Assembly (NCBI RefSeq): GCF_000801105.2
Contig: NC_079518.1
Location: 9,184,106 to 9,248,105 of the forward strand
DNA length: 64,000 nt
Direction: 5' to 3'
From: Raphanus sativus
Lineage: Eukaryota; Streptophyta; Magnoliopsida; Brassicales; Brassicaceae
The translations under genes and the position numbers were made by a program. The notes beneath the pieces are model-generated. The model ran no database searches, was not told where the DNA came from, and saw only the letters and a list, made by a program, of their open reading frames with translations. Shown piece by piece: positions 14,628-26,073 of this stretch (positions within the stretch are counted from its first letter, which is position 1; each line of letters begins with the position of its first letter).

Positions 14628-15672
14628 AAAATTGATAAGGAATTAAGTAGAGAGAGAAGAGAGATAAGACAGATCTTCTCCGGCGTACGGCCGGCGCCTG
14701 TGCGTCCGTGCCGTCGCCGGAAGAGTTGTTTTGTCAGTAATATTGTTCCTTTCCACCTCGCCTACGCGGTACCAACATCGTTCGCCTTGTCGAAACTCTG
14801 AGAGAGTAACTATTTTTGTCGGTGGGTAAGCTTTTGGAGTGAAGACGCGTTTGATGGAAGGTCCTCGAGGGAGTCGGAGATGTTTGCATGTTTTCTCCGG
14901 GCGATGGAGGCTTCTATATAGCCATCGACGCCGATCTGTTTTGGGGGGGGGGGGGGGGGGGGGGGGTGGATGCTTCCATAGATCCACCGTCGCCGCTCTA
15001 GTTTTCGCCGGCTTCTGGATGACGGAGAGAGGAAGCTTACAAAACTCCTCGAATCCGTGTTGAAACCCGAAGTTATTTGGGTGGTGGTGATTAGATCGAG
15101 GGAGTTTAAGTGCGGTTTGGCTTTTGTGATGAGCTCGTGGGCTGTCGAGGAGGAGATCTTGGCTGAAGATGAAGATCTCTGGTGACGGCGACGACGTACA
15201 AGTGGAGGATAGCGGTGGTTCTCGGCGTGCCTGTCCAGGATTTCCGGTGGGTAAAAATCGGAGGAGATCTCGTTTAGACGATGATCTCTCTGGCGTGAAG
15301 ACAGAGCGTAGAACAGCTATGGAGACGCGGAGGTTCTGCAGTATCGGAACTCCGGCGAAACGAGGTTGTCGGTGGTGAGTTTTGGCGGCGGTGCTAGTGT
15401 TGGTCAAGTTGAGGTGGGCGACGGATGGAGTGCAGACGGCTCAGATTTTTACACGTGTCTCTGCCTGCCTTCTTGATTCACAATTAGAGCATCCCGTCTG
15501 GTTTCGTGTGTTTGGGCCGCTAGGCCGTTAGGTTAAGTGGGCTTCGGCCTGTGTTGTAGTAGTCCGGCTCGTTTGTGGGCTTTATGCTTTGTGTTTTGGT
15601 GTATGTGGGCTTTAGCCGTGAGTTTGGCTTTTTTTTTTAATAAAATAAAAAAACTCTTAGACGGAAAAAAAA
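14628..15672 (+). mobile_element. probable GC-rich retroposon with A-rich tail
   Basis: About 1 kb of markedly GC-rich sequence sits in AT-rich surroundings. It ends with TTTAATAAAATAAAA and a second A-run before AAGTTAAA, and the same 8 bp occurs at 14620-14627, a possible short target duplication. Long frames on both strands (254 residues on the minus strand at 14643-15407) follow from GC-richness and carry no known domain. The layout is like the better-supported insert at 49388-50241. The exact ends are uncertain. Confidence 0.45.
14943..14966 (+). repeat. 24-base G homopolymer
   Basis: An uninterrupted run of 24 G lies inside the GC-rich insert. It is G-quadruplex-prone and the true length may differ because such runs are hard to sequence. 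Confidence 0.8.
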
Positions 15673-16018
15673 GTTAAATGCATCTAATTCTTTTATTTTA
15701 CCGTGTTTAATATATCGTTCAAAATGTCAACAACATTTTCTGACCGCATTGACTAGCTCAACCGCTAAGACGCTGTGGAAAGTTAGTTACCGCGCCACCA
15801 TCAGTCATAAACTTAAACTCGATATCAGAGCCTTTGGTTAAAGCATTTACATTGGCAATAACTATCTACACCGGCCAATACTTTTTTGTTTCTTATATGT
15901 GGTCTCTCTGCCTTTAAAAGGACCCAACATATCTCCCAGATTTTCGGCAAAGCAACAAACAATTAACTCAAAGTTTATCTACTTTTTAAATACAGTTTTT
16001 AGCCGCTCGAGCAAGATT

Positions 16019-16348
16019 ATGGCGAAGTTGTTTTTCACTCTCTTCTCGGTTCTTGCCCTAGCCTCAACTTTTGCTTGTGGCGCAAGAAACGTCCCAGGAG
16101 GACTCTCTGACCAGAGGAACTACCTCGGATTCGGTGGTGGGTATTCCGGCATCGGAGATAATGGTTTACCTTTTGGTGGCGTCGGTGGAGGTGTCTCTGG
16201 CCCCAGTGGTGCTCTTGGCTTTGGTGGACTTGGTGGTGTTGGTGGAGGACTAAGCGGTGGCTTAGGAAATGGGATAGGCGGTGGCTTAGGAAACGGTATA
16301 GGCGGTGGAGTTGGTGGGGGAAGTACCGGAGGAGTTCATTTTCCTTGA
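16019..16348 (+). CDS. secreted glycine-rich protein (At4g29030-like)
   Basis: Encodes 109 residues. The first ~20 residues (MAKLFFTLFSVLALASTFAC) form a signal peptide. They are followed by GARNVPGGLSDQRNYLGFGG, whose LSDQRNY parallels LDDQKNF in the gene at 11632, so the two are distant tandem relatives. The rest is GGLGG/GGVGG/NGIGG repeats ending in GGVHFP. The open frame extends 40 codons upstream, but the ATG at 16019 is chosen because it opens directly on the signal peptide. An extracellular structural role is inferred from composition and family. The Cys before the GAR motif explains why Arabidopsis relatives have been labelled 'putative membrane lipoprotein'. Confidence 0.85.
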   Translation: MAKLFFTLFSVLALASTFACGARNVPGGLSDQRNYLGFGGGYSGIGDNGLPFGGVGGGVSGPSGALGFGGLGGVGGGLSGGLGNGIGGGLGNGIGGGVGGGSTGGVHFP

Positions 16349-17423
16349 GTTGCTTAAACTGATGTCAGAGCAAGCAATAATAGTAATCATCTCTTTTTGG
16401 ATTTGGACTTTGGATTTTCCGTTATATGTTTAACGTGCGTCTTAAGCTAATGTTGTGTCCTTAGAATCAGACTCGTGTCTTTGTCACGTCATGGCTTGGT
16501 CCCTTTCAATTTATATTTTGACTATTTTCGAGTGTTTCACTTAATGAGTTCATGTCAACATCTATGATCACTTTTAATAATAAACTATTTAGACTTTTTA
16601 TAGTATAAGCTCTCTATATATAAATGTGTTTATAACGCACCACGAATTAATTGAAGTTCGACTTAACACCAAGGAAAGAAGTTAATAGACAAATGAGTGA
16701 AACTGAAACCAATTTAATTGAGTTGTTCAGAAGAAAACAGAAGAAAAAATAATTTCAATCTAATGAAATGGTGTTTTCGTTTTATATGACATTTAATAAA
16801 TGTAACAAGTACTTATTTAAGGGAACAAGAAATAATACACTTAATTATCCAGAAATTACAGTATAACATACACTTGATACATGAGAGAGAACCCTGAACA
16901 TATAGTCTTCAATCTTGATTAAGGCTTTGCTAAGATAGTATTGGGTTTGGGCCTGAGAGGTTGCAATACATGAAGGTTCTCTGACTAATCAAGAGTTAAC
17001 TCAAGTGGTCTGGGGTTTTTTTTCTTTCAATTTGATTTAAAGTAGAGTAAGCAAATTTGAGTTTTCTCGTCGATGTTTGGTGTTGAAAGTGTTTTGAAGA
17101 ATATTTTTTTGTCGATAACCTGAAATCTCTAGGGTTTGCTAAAGGTGTTGCAGCGATACTTGCATGTAGCTTTGCGCGGCAGTGACGAGGGTTAGATGCC
17201 GACACTGGAATGTCGGTGGAAGCAGCAAAGACTTCTGATGGTTCTCTCTTCAAAGACGCATGTTTATTGTTGTTTTGAGTAGATTAGATTAGAGCGTACA
17301 TGGTCATGTATGTTTATTTATGTTGGACTTTTGATATGGAACTATATAGTTGAATATAATTTGTTGCATATGCACATTTGCAACCTTTTTAACTATAGAT
17401 ATTATAACACTAATGCAAGATCC
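16349..17423. other. stretch without recognised gene
   Basis: Starts with the 3' untranslated region of the glycine-rich gene. A minus-strand frame (16996-17253, 85 residues) is unrecognised. Confidence 0.35.
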
Positions 17424-17997
17424 TTAATATTTTGGATAGCAAACACATACAAAATTAATGCCAGGCGGTGGTAAAGGGACACATTTTCCACTAGAAAAAT
17501 TTGATTCAATGCAAGACTGATTGCAGTGTGGAAACGTATAGCATGTACCTATCAGGATCGGTTTTCCTTTTCCTTCTCCTTGAGCTTTTTCAAAATCCTT
17601 AAACATGAATCTCTTTCTCTAAACTGTAAGAGCATTTCCAATTTAAAACTCAAATTTTTCCTATAAAATTGAGTAAAAAGGAATATAGAGTAAAAATACT
17701 CAAATTCTACTTCATTTCTCATTACATAATGGAATAGTGAACAAATAAAAAATAGATTACTACATCTATAAAGTAATTTTATTATTGAGTGAGATATGCA
17801 GTTTGTTTGGAAATATCCTAATGCATTATCCTGATATATTGTAGCTATAAAAACGTATATACTATATAGTATGCGTAGGCACATATATAAGACAATATCA
17901 CCAAAATAAAAAATTATAGTTTAAATTACATACTTGGGATCAAGAGAACAGTGAGACATAACACCACAAGAAAAATACATTTACTTCTCAAAGCCAT
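17424..17997 (-). CDS. defensin-like (DEFL) cysteine-rich secreted peptide, gene 1
   Basis: Two exons, 17997-17934 and 17584-17424, give 225 bp and 74 residues with a phase-1 intron. Exon 1 is a signal peptide (MALRSKCIFLVVLCLTVLLI). The mature part has six cysteines spaced C-x5-C-x3-C-x9-C-x12-C-x-C, the CSalphabeta arrangement (CxxxC and CxC) of the plant LCR/DEFL family. These peptides act outside the cell in defence or reproduction; the function of this one is unknown. The acceptor at 17585-17586 (AAAAAG) was chosen because it restores frame with exon 1; the ORF itself would continue further upstream. An Arabidopsis DEFL gene sits at the equivalent place (near At4g29033). Confidence 0.8.
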
Positions 17998-19439
17998 TTT
18001 GATCCTTTTGTCTTAGTTTGCTCTGTATGTGTTTTCTTTTCCTTCTTTTATACTAACGAAGTTAAATAACCAAACTTTTTATATACATAGAATGTTTGGA
18101 TTTTATGTGAAAATATACTGGAAAAAACGACTCGATTTTGTCATAACGAAACTCAAAAAGAATATTTACCTAAAATTTATGACCCATTTTTACATGGGAT
18201 CTCGCGCGGAAGAATCAAAAAATTATCTCCGTTCCAAATCATAACCAAAACCTATAAAAAAAAGAATATAAGAGGATCTTGGATAAATTCATGGTATACT
18301 TCTGAAGATTAATTCTCAAAAATTTGAACAAACAATAGAAAAATTTAAAAGAAAATCTTTATCAATAGAGAAAAAACTTTCTTTTTTTTTCAGAACCCCA
18401 AAAAATTCAATCAGAAAAAGAAATAAAAATTTTCAAAATTTTATTTGATGTCGTTGTAATTTATAATAATGATCAAACTCTTATAAATTTTTTTATTGAT
18501 TTCCATGAAATTGGATTTCCATGTCATACAAATTAACAAGTGAATTGGAAGCAGTGGAAGGCGAAACTGAAGAAAATATACCAACCGAGCCTGGAATTCG
18601 TTATTTGTATGCTATGCAGGGTAAGATATTATATGCTTTTGACCGAGACTATTAGCTTTGAATACATTTATGGAAACACCTTCGGTTCTATGATTTTTTT
18701 TTCTTTTGATAACTGTAAGATTCAAAGACCCTGTAGGCCCAAAGATTTATTTCACCAAGCATGTCAACTAATTCACAATATGGCACAGATAGGTAATCAA
18801 GGAGAATCGAACCATGATAGAAGTTCCAACTATAGCTTCTTTCCCATCAACGGTTTCATGATTTAAATTTGACTTCTATTTCATTTAGTCTATGTCTCTA
18901 TGAAAATACGGAAAAATATCAGTATGAGCAACTATGATGGCCATAAACGTTGAATGCGTTTTGAGGAGATGTGTAATTTTTTTCTATAGTTGTGGTTGAG
19001 AAATAGCGTTGGGACTCGTGGGACTCTTTTAGAAAAAAAAAAAAAGCGTTGGGACCACTAAAGTTGATTGTGTTATGCGGCCGATGAAGATGTGTGTGTC
19101 ATCGTCAAAGAAGTAGGAAATTAAATGATGATGATCGACGAGACGATGATCTATTTTTCACGAAAAACATCTTACAACACTAAATATCTTCCGGATATAA
19201 TACTACATCACCAGTAAATGATACAGTAAACCTTTAAATAAGTTCACTCTGGTCCATGCTCAAAGGGTTCCTCCAGCCGTCCTTCTGAAATGTCCTCTTT
19301 TACGACTCAAGATTCAAGCTAAATAAATAAATCTTGTACTAAGTTTCTTTGAAAAATAGTTTAAAATTTATATTTTTACGAATATTCTTTCCACAAGATG
19401 ACTTCTATAAAATCATTGTAATTACATAACTTATTGGTT
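17998..19439. other. stretch with one unidentified coding-like fragment
   Basis: Mostly AT-rich spacer. Around 18540-18640, one plus-strand frame reads like protein (GETEENIPTEPGIRYLYAMQ) and then meets GTAAGA, as if it were one exon. I cannot name it and found no partner exons, so it is probably a gene fragment. Confidence 0.3.
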
Positions 19440-19640
19440 AACCAATAGGGAGTATGTAAAAGTCTGAGAGTAACCCGCCTTGCTAGTTCATGAGCAACTG
19501 CATTTGCTTCACGTTTGGCATGATAATAGTAAACTTCAGCAAACTAGCTACTCCATCTCGTAATAAAACTACAGATAGTCACAATACTGTTGTCCTTCAC
19601 AGATGTGAGTAAACTTGGGATCAGTACTTGACATTTGACA
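19440..19640 (-). mobile_element. LINE RNase H fragment
   Basis: The minus-strand translation includes HAKREANAVAHELARR, matching the C-terminal RNase H-like (RVT_3) motif of plant L1-type elements. Stops flank it and no reverse transcriptase is nearby. Confidence 0.6.
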
Positions 19641-19897
19641 ATCTCCTTCAAAAATAACTTTTGTAAATAAAAATTTCATAGTTTTATATTTTAGACTACA
19701 CAAACTTATTAAATTTGATTTATAGTTTACAAATTAACTATTAGCCATTTTAAAATTGATACTAAACCAAAATTAAACCGTATTACAACAAAACTCAACT
19801 CTTCTAAACCAGTTTTATCCCAAAAAACAAGAAAAACGTTTTGGATGAGGTGTATGTGCAAATCTGACGGCAAAGAACACTGGTAAAATAATGTCAA

Positions 19898-20119
19898 ATG
19901 ATTGTGGATGGTTGTTGGATTGAGAAGAAAATTGTGATAGTCTTAACCGCTAAATGTTTACAATTATGTCTTAAATGTGATAGTCGCACAAAACCTGCGA
20001 AATCTGTTCCAACTGTTGTGTCAGTACTTGCAGCAGACTCGTGTGTCAGAAATGGAAGAGTAGTTCCGGCAATCCAACACGGAAAAAACATTATACAGCT
20101 CGGTTATCTCACATCATAA
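19898..20119 (+). CDS. unidentified 73-residue open frame
   Basis: Starts at an ATG and contains four cysteines and a core with VSVLAADSCVRNGRVV. It loosely recalls the C-terminal part of TPD1-like secreted proteins, but the similarity is too weak to name. It has no signal peptide in this frame, so if real it would be a remnant or a last exon. It lies between DEFL genes. Confidence 0.2.
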   Translation: MIVDGCWIEKKIVIVLTAKCLQLCLKCDSRTKPAKSVPTVVSVLAADSCVRNGRVVPAIQHGKNIIQLGYLTS

Positions 20120-20277
20120 CTAGTCTTCTAATTTGGATCTCTATTGAGAGTATTTACTTCATTGTCTCATGAAATTACTCCACCGTAGAAATCATCTTAA
20201 AAATATTTGTAACATTTTTATTAATATTTTACCACTCGCTTAATATCTTAAACATATTATGTTGTTATTATATGAGA

Positions 20278-20663
20278 TTATGCAAAACAGGCACACAACA
20301 AATTAGCGACAGCTGGACCCACTTTGATGCATTTTCCTCCACCCGGATATCTTAAGTCAATGCAATGTTGATTGCAGTCTGGAAATTTTGAGCAGGGACC
20401 TTGCACATATTCCCAAAATCTTCCACCACCTTCCGCTTGTGTAGATTCTGAAATTTATAATTAAAACAAAAGTTTAGTGTATTAATTATTGAGAAAACAT
20501 AAAAGAATCTATGCAGTTGAATCTTTTTACGTAATCTACTTCATATATAATATGATTTACATAGTTATAAGTATGAAAAGGAAAATTATATCTTCATACT
20601 TGGGATGAAGAGAACAACGAGACATAAGAACACAAGAAAAAGACATGTCTTTGATGAAGCCAT
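20278..20663 (-). CDS. defensin-like (DEFL) cysteine-rich secreted peptide, gene 2
   Basis: Two exons, 20663-20600 (64 bp) and 20447-20278 (170 bp), give 77 residues. Exon 1 encodes the signal peptide MASSKTCLFLVFLCLVVLFI. The 152-bp phase-1 intron has GTATGA/TTTCAG borders. The mature peptide holds six cysteines with CxxxC (DCNQHC) and a final CxC (LCACFA), the CSalphabeta fold pattern. It is a close paralogue of gene 3 at 24677-26073; the duplicated block includes flanking DNA on both sides. Secreted; the partner is unknown. Confidence 0.85.
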
Positions 20664-20762
20664 TTTAATGATTTTGTTGAAATCTGTATTGTGCTTTTTC
20701 TTCTCCTCGATTAACTTATGAAATTGAATAGTTCAAAATATTTAATATTATAAGTATTTCAG

Positions 20763-20764
<2 letters not shown>

Positions 20765-20799
<35 letters not shown>
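20765..20799. repeat. (AT)n microsatellite
   Basis: About 17 AT units lie just upstream of DEFL gene 2. A shorter AT tract lies at the equivalent place upstream of DEFL gene 3. Confidence 0.9.
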
Positions 20800-20801
<2 letters not shown>

Positions 20802-20899
20802 CTTCTCATCCGTGTATGTGTACACTATACTCGGTGATATCTATTTTTGACTCAGCCAATTTGCTTTGACTTTGACTTTAACTAAGACCAACATGATTA

Positions 20900-21692
20900 T
20901 CTATCTTATTAAAACAGAAGTACACATATAGAATACCCCTTAGTTTTCAGTGTTATTTATAATTGCATGCCACTGATAATTAAATTGAATTTCCTATTTT
21001 AATACTTGTTTTTTCAGTTATATTAATTTGTTTCTTTTTCTTTCCTATTTTAATGTTGTCTTTTCAGTTAGATTAATGTGTTTTTTTTTTCTTTTCTATT
21101 TTAATGTTTGTCTTTTTAGTTAGATTAATGTATTTTGTTTTTTATTCTTCAACAATTAATGATATTTTAAAGTTGTTTTTTTGTCAACTTAAAGTTATCT
21201 AAACTACTTGAAAATATAAAAAATAGTCAAAAGTAAACATATAAAGTAGATAAACAATAATCAAACACCAAAAATATTTAAAATATATATTTATTCTCAT
21301 CCAAGTATTAAAGTTTAACCTGATTTTTAATTTTTAATTTAGGTATTTTTGGCTTACATTACTCAAATTTATATGTTTTGAGAAATTTAAAATATATAAA
21401 TTTTGAAAATTTTAAAATAATTCAAACGGGTTATCCGTATTCGAACCGAACCCGCAAATACCCGAATCAAACCGAAACCAAAATTTATAAATATTTGAAT
21501 GTTGCTGAAATCTTTAAACTCGGAAATCTCAAATCCAAATAAATTTTAACTGAATCAGTGGGTATCTAAATAGACATCCCTAACATAGTCAATGTAAAAC
21601 GATCAAGTATTACAAATACATCATTTAGTATAAATAAATAAAAACTAAAACAGAAAATAAATACCCGTGCGGTCGCACGGGTCAAAATCTAG
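20900..21692 (+). mobile_element. non-autonomous Helitron
   Basis: 5' end TCTATCTTATTAAAAC; 3' end a perfect hairpin CCCGTGCG/CGCACGGG followed by TCAAAATCTAG. The insertion lies between A (20899) and T (21693), as Helitrons require, and there is no target duplication. At 793 bp it has no coding capacity. Confidence 0.9.
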
Positions 21693-23010
21693 TTCATTTT
21701 TAAAAGTAAAATAATATTTTGTAACTAATTCCATTAATTTAATAAAATTTTATCATCTATACTATTAAAAACATAATCTATACTAAAATATGCAATTACT
21801 TTTGGTTTTATTTAGGAGAGATGTCATTGTCGTTTTTTACTTAACGTATTCATTAATCTATCTTATTAAAAAAAACACTGTGTTTGATCTAACTTTTATT
21901 TTATAAGTTTTTAAATTAAATACACATTTCTACTTTATAATTAAACATATATTAAATTATTAAGATTCATTTTTTATTTTACTATTTATGTTTCTAAACA
22001 ATATACTTTTTATATTTATTATTATCCATGTTTCCAAACAATTTGTACTTAGTTATTTTCTATCTACCATTTCTCTATCAAAATTTTGTAAAAAATAGTA
22101 ATTTCACAAATTGCAAAACAATGAACTTTAAAATTTGGATTAAAATGTGACAAATTATGATTTACCCCAACTAGAAAACAACGAATCCTAGTTTCATTGT
22201 TTCTCTTTTGGCTCTCGAGAGCAAATCAGAGATGATTTACTAACAATTAGTCTTTGACTTTGACTTCTTTTTTTTGCAACAAACTTTTAAGTCAGAATCA
22301 ACAAATATTTTTATACTATAATTAGGATTACTCATTTACGGAATGAATTATATAAAAATAACAGTTCATTAATTCTATTAAAAATGTCATTTAAATAAAA
22401 TAAAATAATCATTCTACTTGTATGGAAAAACTATACAAAATATAAAGTAAAAAGTTACTACAACTTTAATAAAAATAAATAAATGAGTCTACTCTTTTTT
22501 CTTCTATATTCTTTTCATTTTAATTTTATTGATTCCTTTTTATATTTACTATCTACAGTATTATTATTTATATTTTTCTTATTTTTACGCATCTGTAAAT
22601 ATTATAATATTTAAACTATTATATGTGTTAACATTAAAATGATTTTGAGAATCTTTCAAAAATCATAATTTAAACTTTTTCTTCCTTTTATCTTAAAAAC
22701 TATAAAACTATATCACTACCTAATATAATCAATTAGATAATATAAAATATAATCTAAAATTATTAATATAAATAATTTTTAATTATATAATAAGTTAAAT
22801 ACCTAAATCATGGAAAATATGACACATAAAAAAAATTATTCCTCAAATGATATGATAGTATAGATCGCTCGTTTTATATTGGTCAAAATATAAACTAATC
22901 AACTATTTATTTATTTATTTATTTGTGAACGTTTATTGTGTTTGCTATATACCATATTTTATGTAATAATATGTTCTAATGTTTGTCTAAGACTCTGTAT
23001 TTTTTAATAA
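21693..23010. other. AT-rich DNA with orphan Helitron 5' ends and duplicated DEFL flank
   Basis: Helitron-type 5' termini (TCTATACTATTAAA and TCTATCTTATTAAA, each after an A) begin at 21756 and 21857 on the plus strand, and another ends at 22864 on the minus strand; their 3' ends were not found. The part 22240-22570 is closely similar to 26250-26580, the upstream flank of DEFL gene 3, so this is the flank of DEFL gene 2 split by insertions. No gene seen. Confidence 0.6.
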
Positions 23011-23788
23011 CTAGGTATTTTGCCCGCACATGCGGGCATAAATTTCTTATAAATATTTATTAGCTTTTTTTTTGACCAAATAAATACTTATTAGCTTATG
23101 TCTTATTAATCTAAAACCAATATAATAAATTATTATTTATGTTTTTAAATAGTTAAATCAAACATCAAAATATTTATATATGTCAAATACTTTTAATCAA
23201 ATATATACTTATTATTGTGTTAAGTTTTTTTAAAACACTCATATCTTAGAGATAATTTAAAAAATATATTTATATTTTTTGGTTGACTAATATTTAATAA
23301 TAAATTGTTTTGTATCTTAATTTTTTTAACTTTATAATAAAAATATTGTTTTCAGATAGGCACAAAAAAGAATATATATAGAAGAATTTTCTTTTTTTGA
23401 TAATTCTCAATATTATTTTGTAATCAATTATTTAATATAGCATATAACATATAAACTTTATATCATTAAAATAAATTAGTGAATAGTTAGAAACTAATAA
23501 TAAATTAATAACCTATCTAAAAATCTAAAACCTAATAAAAATATGACAAATAAGAAAAGCTAATATAACATAAAAATTTAATATTAATAAAATAAAATTC
23601 GTTTTTATTTATATAGAATATTTATCAAGGCTATTATTTTAGATTAATGATTTAGTGACTCAGCTCAAAACAAATAATACATCAATGATAATTTAACTTA
23701 AACTAATATTTAATTATAATTTTTTTTTGTATCTTAATTTTGACTTTTGTGATAAAAATATTGTTTCAGATAGCAACAATATTTTTAG

Positions 23789-23829
<41 letters not shown>

Positions 23830-24260
23830 AATTATCGTATTTTTAGAATTTTTGATAAGTTATTATAATATTTTAAAATCAATTATCATATTAAATTTAT
23901 TTTTAATTATATATAAAATTCATTAAGGGTATTTTAAATTAACAAATTAGGGAATCAAACTAATAATAAATCAATAACCTAGATAAAAGTCTAAAACCTA
24001 ATAAAAATATGATAATAAAAAACTAATTAAATTTTAATATACCATATAAAATTAATATTATTAAAATAAAATTCGTTTTTAATATATATAGATTCATTAA
24101 GGGTGTTTTTAAAATTAATAAATTAGTAACTTAGATAAAAACAAATAATAATCAATGATTTAGCTAAAACCTAATAAAAACATGACAAATAAACAAAATA
24201 AGCTAAAATCATGGAATACACGACAAATCAGCAAATTTACTTCATAAATAATAGTATAGA
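23011..24260 (-). mobile_element. non-autonomous Helitron with a paralogous empty site
   Basis: On the minus strand the 5' end is TCTATACTATTATTTATG at 24260 and the 3' end is hairpin GCCCGCATGTGCGGGC plus AAAATACCTAG at 23011. Flanks are A and T in element orientation. The flanking DNA (GTTTGTCTAAGACT on the left, TCTCAAGAAAATTACTC on the right) is contiguous in a related copy at about 24560-24610, an empty site with the junction at 24591/24592. Length 1250 bp, no coding capacity, with an (AT)n tract near 23802-23827. Confidence 0.92.
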
Positions 24261-24365
24261 TCTCAAGAAAATTACTCAACCGAAAAAAGCATCTTAAAAA
24301 TATTATTTCTGACTTTTTATTAATACTTTAACACTCGCTCAATGTTTTAAACATATATATTATCG

Positions 24366-24420
24366 TATAATGTTGATTGCAGTCTGGAAATTGCGAGCAG
24401 AAACCTATAGCATTTTTGAT
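24366..24420 (-). pseudogene. DEFL exon-2 fragment
   Basis: About 40 bp matches the DEFL exon-2 core (Cys, QFPDCNQH region) of genes 2 and 3 and then runs directly into sequence like the 5' leader of DEFL gene 1 (GATCCTTTTGT). It is a third, collapsed copy in the cluster. Confidence 0.65.
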
Positions 24421-24676
24421 CCTTTTGTTTTAGTTCGTTCTGTGTGTTTTTCTTTTCTCTTTTACTATCGAAATTAAATAGTTGCAAACTTTGTATATAG
24501 AATGTTTGAATTTATGTTTTCTTGGACGATATACATATATTTATGTAACAATCTATTCTAAAGTTTGTCTAAGACTGTAAATTTGTTTTAATCTCAATAA
24601 ATTACTCTACCGTAAGAAAATCATCTTATAAATATTTTAATATTACACTCGCTCAATATCTTAAACATATATAAGA

Positions 24677-26073
24677 TTACGCAAAACAAGCACAGGACAA
24701 ATAAGTGGCAGTTGGAGTCACTTTGATGCATTTTCCACCTGGAAATTTTACGTCTATGCAATGTTGATTGCAGTCAGGAAATTGCGAGCAGGGACCCTGT
24801 ACAATGAGCCTAGTCCTTCCAGCATCTTCCGCTTGTGCAGATTCTGAATTTTATAATTAAAACAAAAGTTTAGTGTAAATTACGAGGTTGATTATACGGA
24901 GAAATGGGTAAAATATCCGTAAAATTTAATTCGATCCGTTATTTGTTTTGATTCGATCTGAAAAATCCGGATATATATCCATAACTTTGTGAATCGAAGT
25001 AAATACTAATATTCAATATCCGTCCAAAAAGAAAAAAATCACAAATACTCATTTAAAGAAAATCGAATATCCTATCTGATCTGTAATGTACATATGCATA
25101 TACATATATATATATATAATTATATATAATTTAATACCTCTATATAAACTTTTAGTTATTTTATCTATTAAATTAATTATTTGGTCATTAAATTTTTTAA
25201 AAGTATATAATTTTAAAATAATTTGTAATACAATATTATTATTTTATATTTTTTTATTTTATTTTACTACATTTGAAAAATAACTTTTTATTATTTTTAC
25301 CGGATCGACGGATCAAATCAGATATTCGGTAAAATATAATGATTTTTTGGATATTCGTAACACCGAATATCCAAAATATCACAAATCAGATCGGATCGGA
25401 AAATCGACTATTCGTAAGGGATAGATCTGATCACGTATATCTTTAAAATTCCGGATATCCGATCCGTGTCCACCCCTAATTACACGGAGCTCTAGACTTA
25501 TGCTTTTCTTTACTATATAATTTAAACTGAAATTATTTTTTTTCTGGTTAGAAGAGGTTACAACTTTGCTCCGTATATAGTTTTGCTGTAAGATTTTGGT
25601 TATCGATTTAAAAAGATTTAATGATTTATTCATAAATTTTTAAGTCAAAATAAGTGCTATACCTTTATTGTTTTCAACCGCCAAAAATATACAAAAAGAA
25701 AGAAAATATATGTACCTTTAAAATTTTTATAAGACGGAAAAAATCTTTACAAAGTATTTTTTTTTCTAGAACGAAAATCTTTATAAAGTTTGACTAGAAA
25801 ATATATGTTTTATAAATAATTTGAGTTGTAAAAAGATCTTACATATACTTTAAAAATATTTGCAAATCAACCTCAATTTTTTTCGTTTTCTGTTTCCTTC
25901 GTATATAATATGGTATATAGTTATAAGTATCTTTGATAAAAAAAGTTAAGTATGAATATAGATATATAATACAATGTCGTATATAAACTGTGAAATCATT
26001 TCATCATACCCGGGATCAAAAGAACAACGAGACATAAGAACACAAGAAAAAAACATGTCTTTGATGAAGCCAT
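24677..26073 (-). CDS. defensin-like (DEFL) cysteine-rich secreted peptide, gene 3
   Basis: Two exons, 26073-26010 (64 bp) and 24843-24677 (167 bp), give 76 residues. The signal peptide is MASSKTCFFLVFLCLVVLLI. The mature part has six cysteines with the same CxxxC (DCNQHC) and CxC (SCACFA) pattern as gene 2. The borders GGTATG and TTCAG keep frame. The intron is about 1.17 kb against 152 bp in gene 2, largely because a 580-bp hAT-type element sits inside it (24899-25478). Coding sequence, signal peptide and all cysteines are preserved, so the gene may still work if the long intron is removed. Confidence 0.8.
24899..25478. mobile_element. hAT-type MITE inside DEFL gene 3 intron
   Basis: The ends resemble TAGGGGTGGRCA (left end mutated to GAGAAATGGGTA) and are flanked by 8-bp near-identical repeats ATTATACG (24891-24898) and ATTACACG (25479-25486). 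The interior is rich in ATTCGATCC/GGATATCCG blocks shared with the element at 43039-43595. Confidence 0.75.

Noticed and set aside
14643..15407. 254-residue minus-strand protein
   Set aside because: It has no domain, the frame passes through the 24-G run as polyproline, and frames of similar length exist on the other strand, as expected of GC-rich DNA in a probable retroposon.
21661..21693. GC-rich hairpins as transcription terminators or CRISPR-like repeats
   Set aside because: Each is a single hairpin about 10 bp from CTAG, which is the Helitron 3' end; no spacer array exists.
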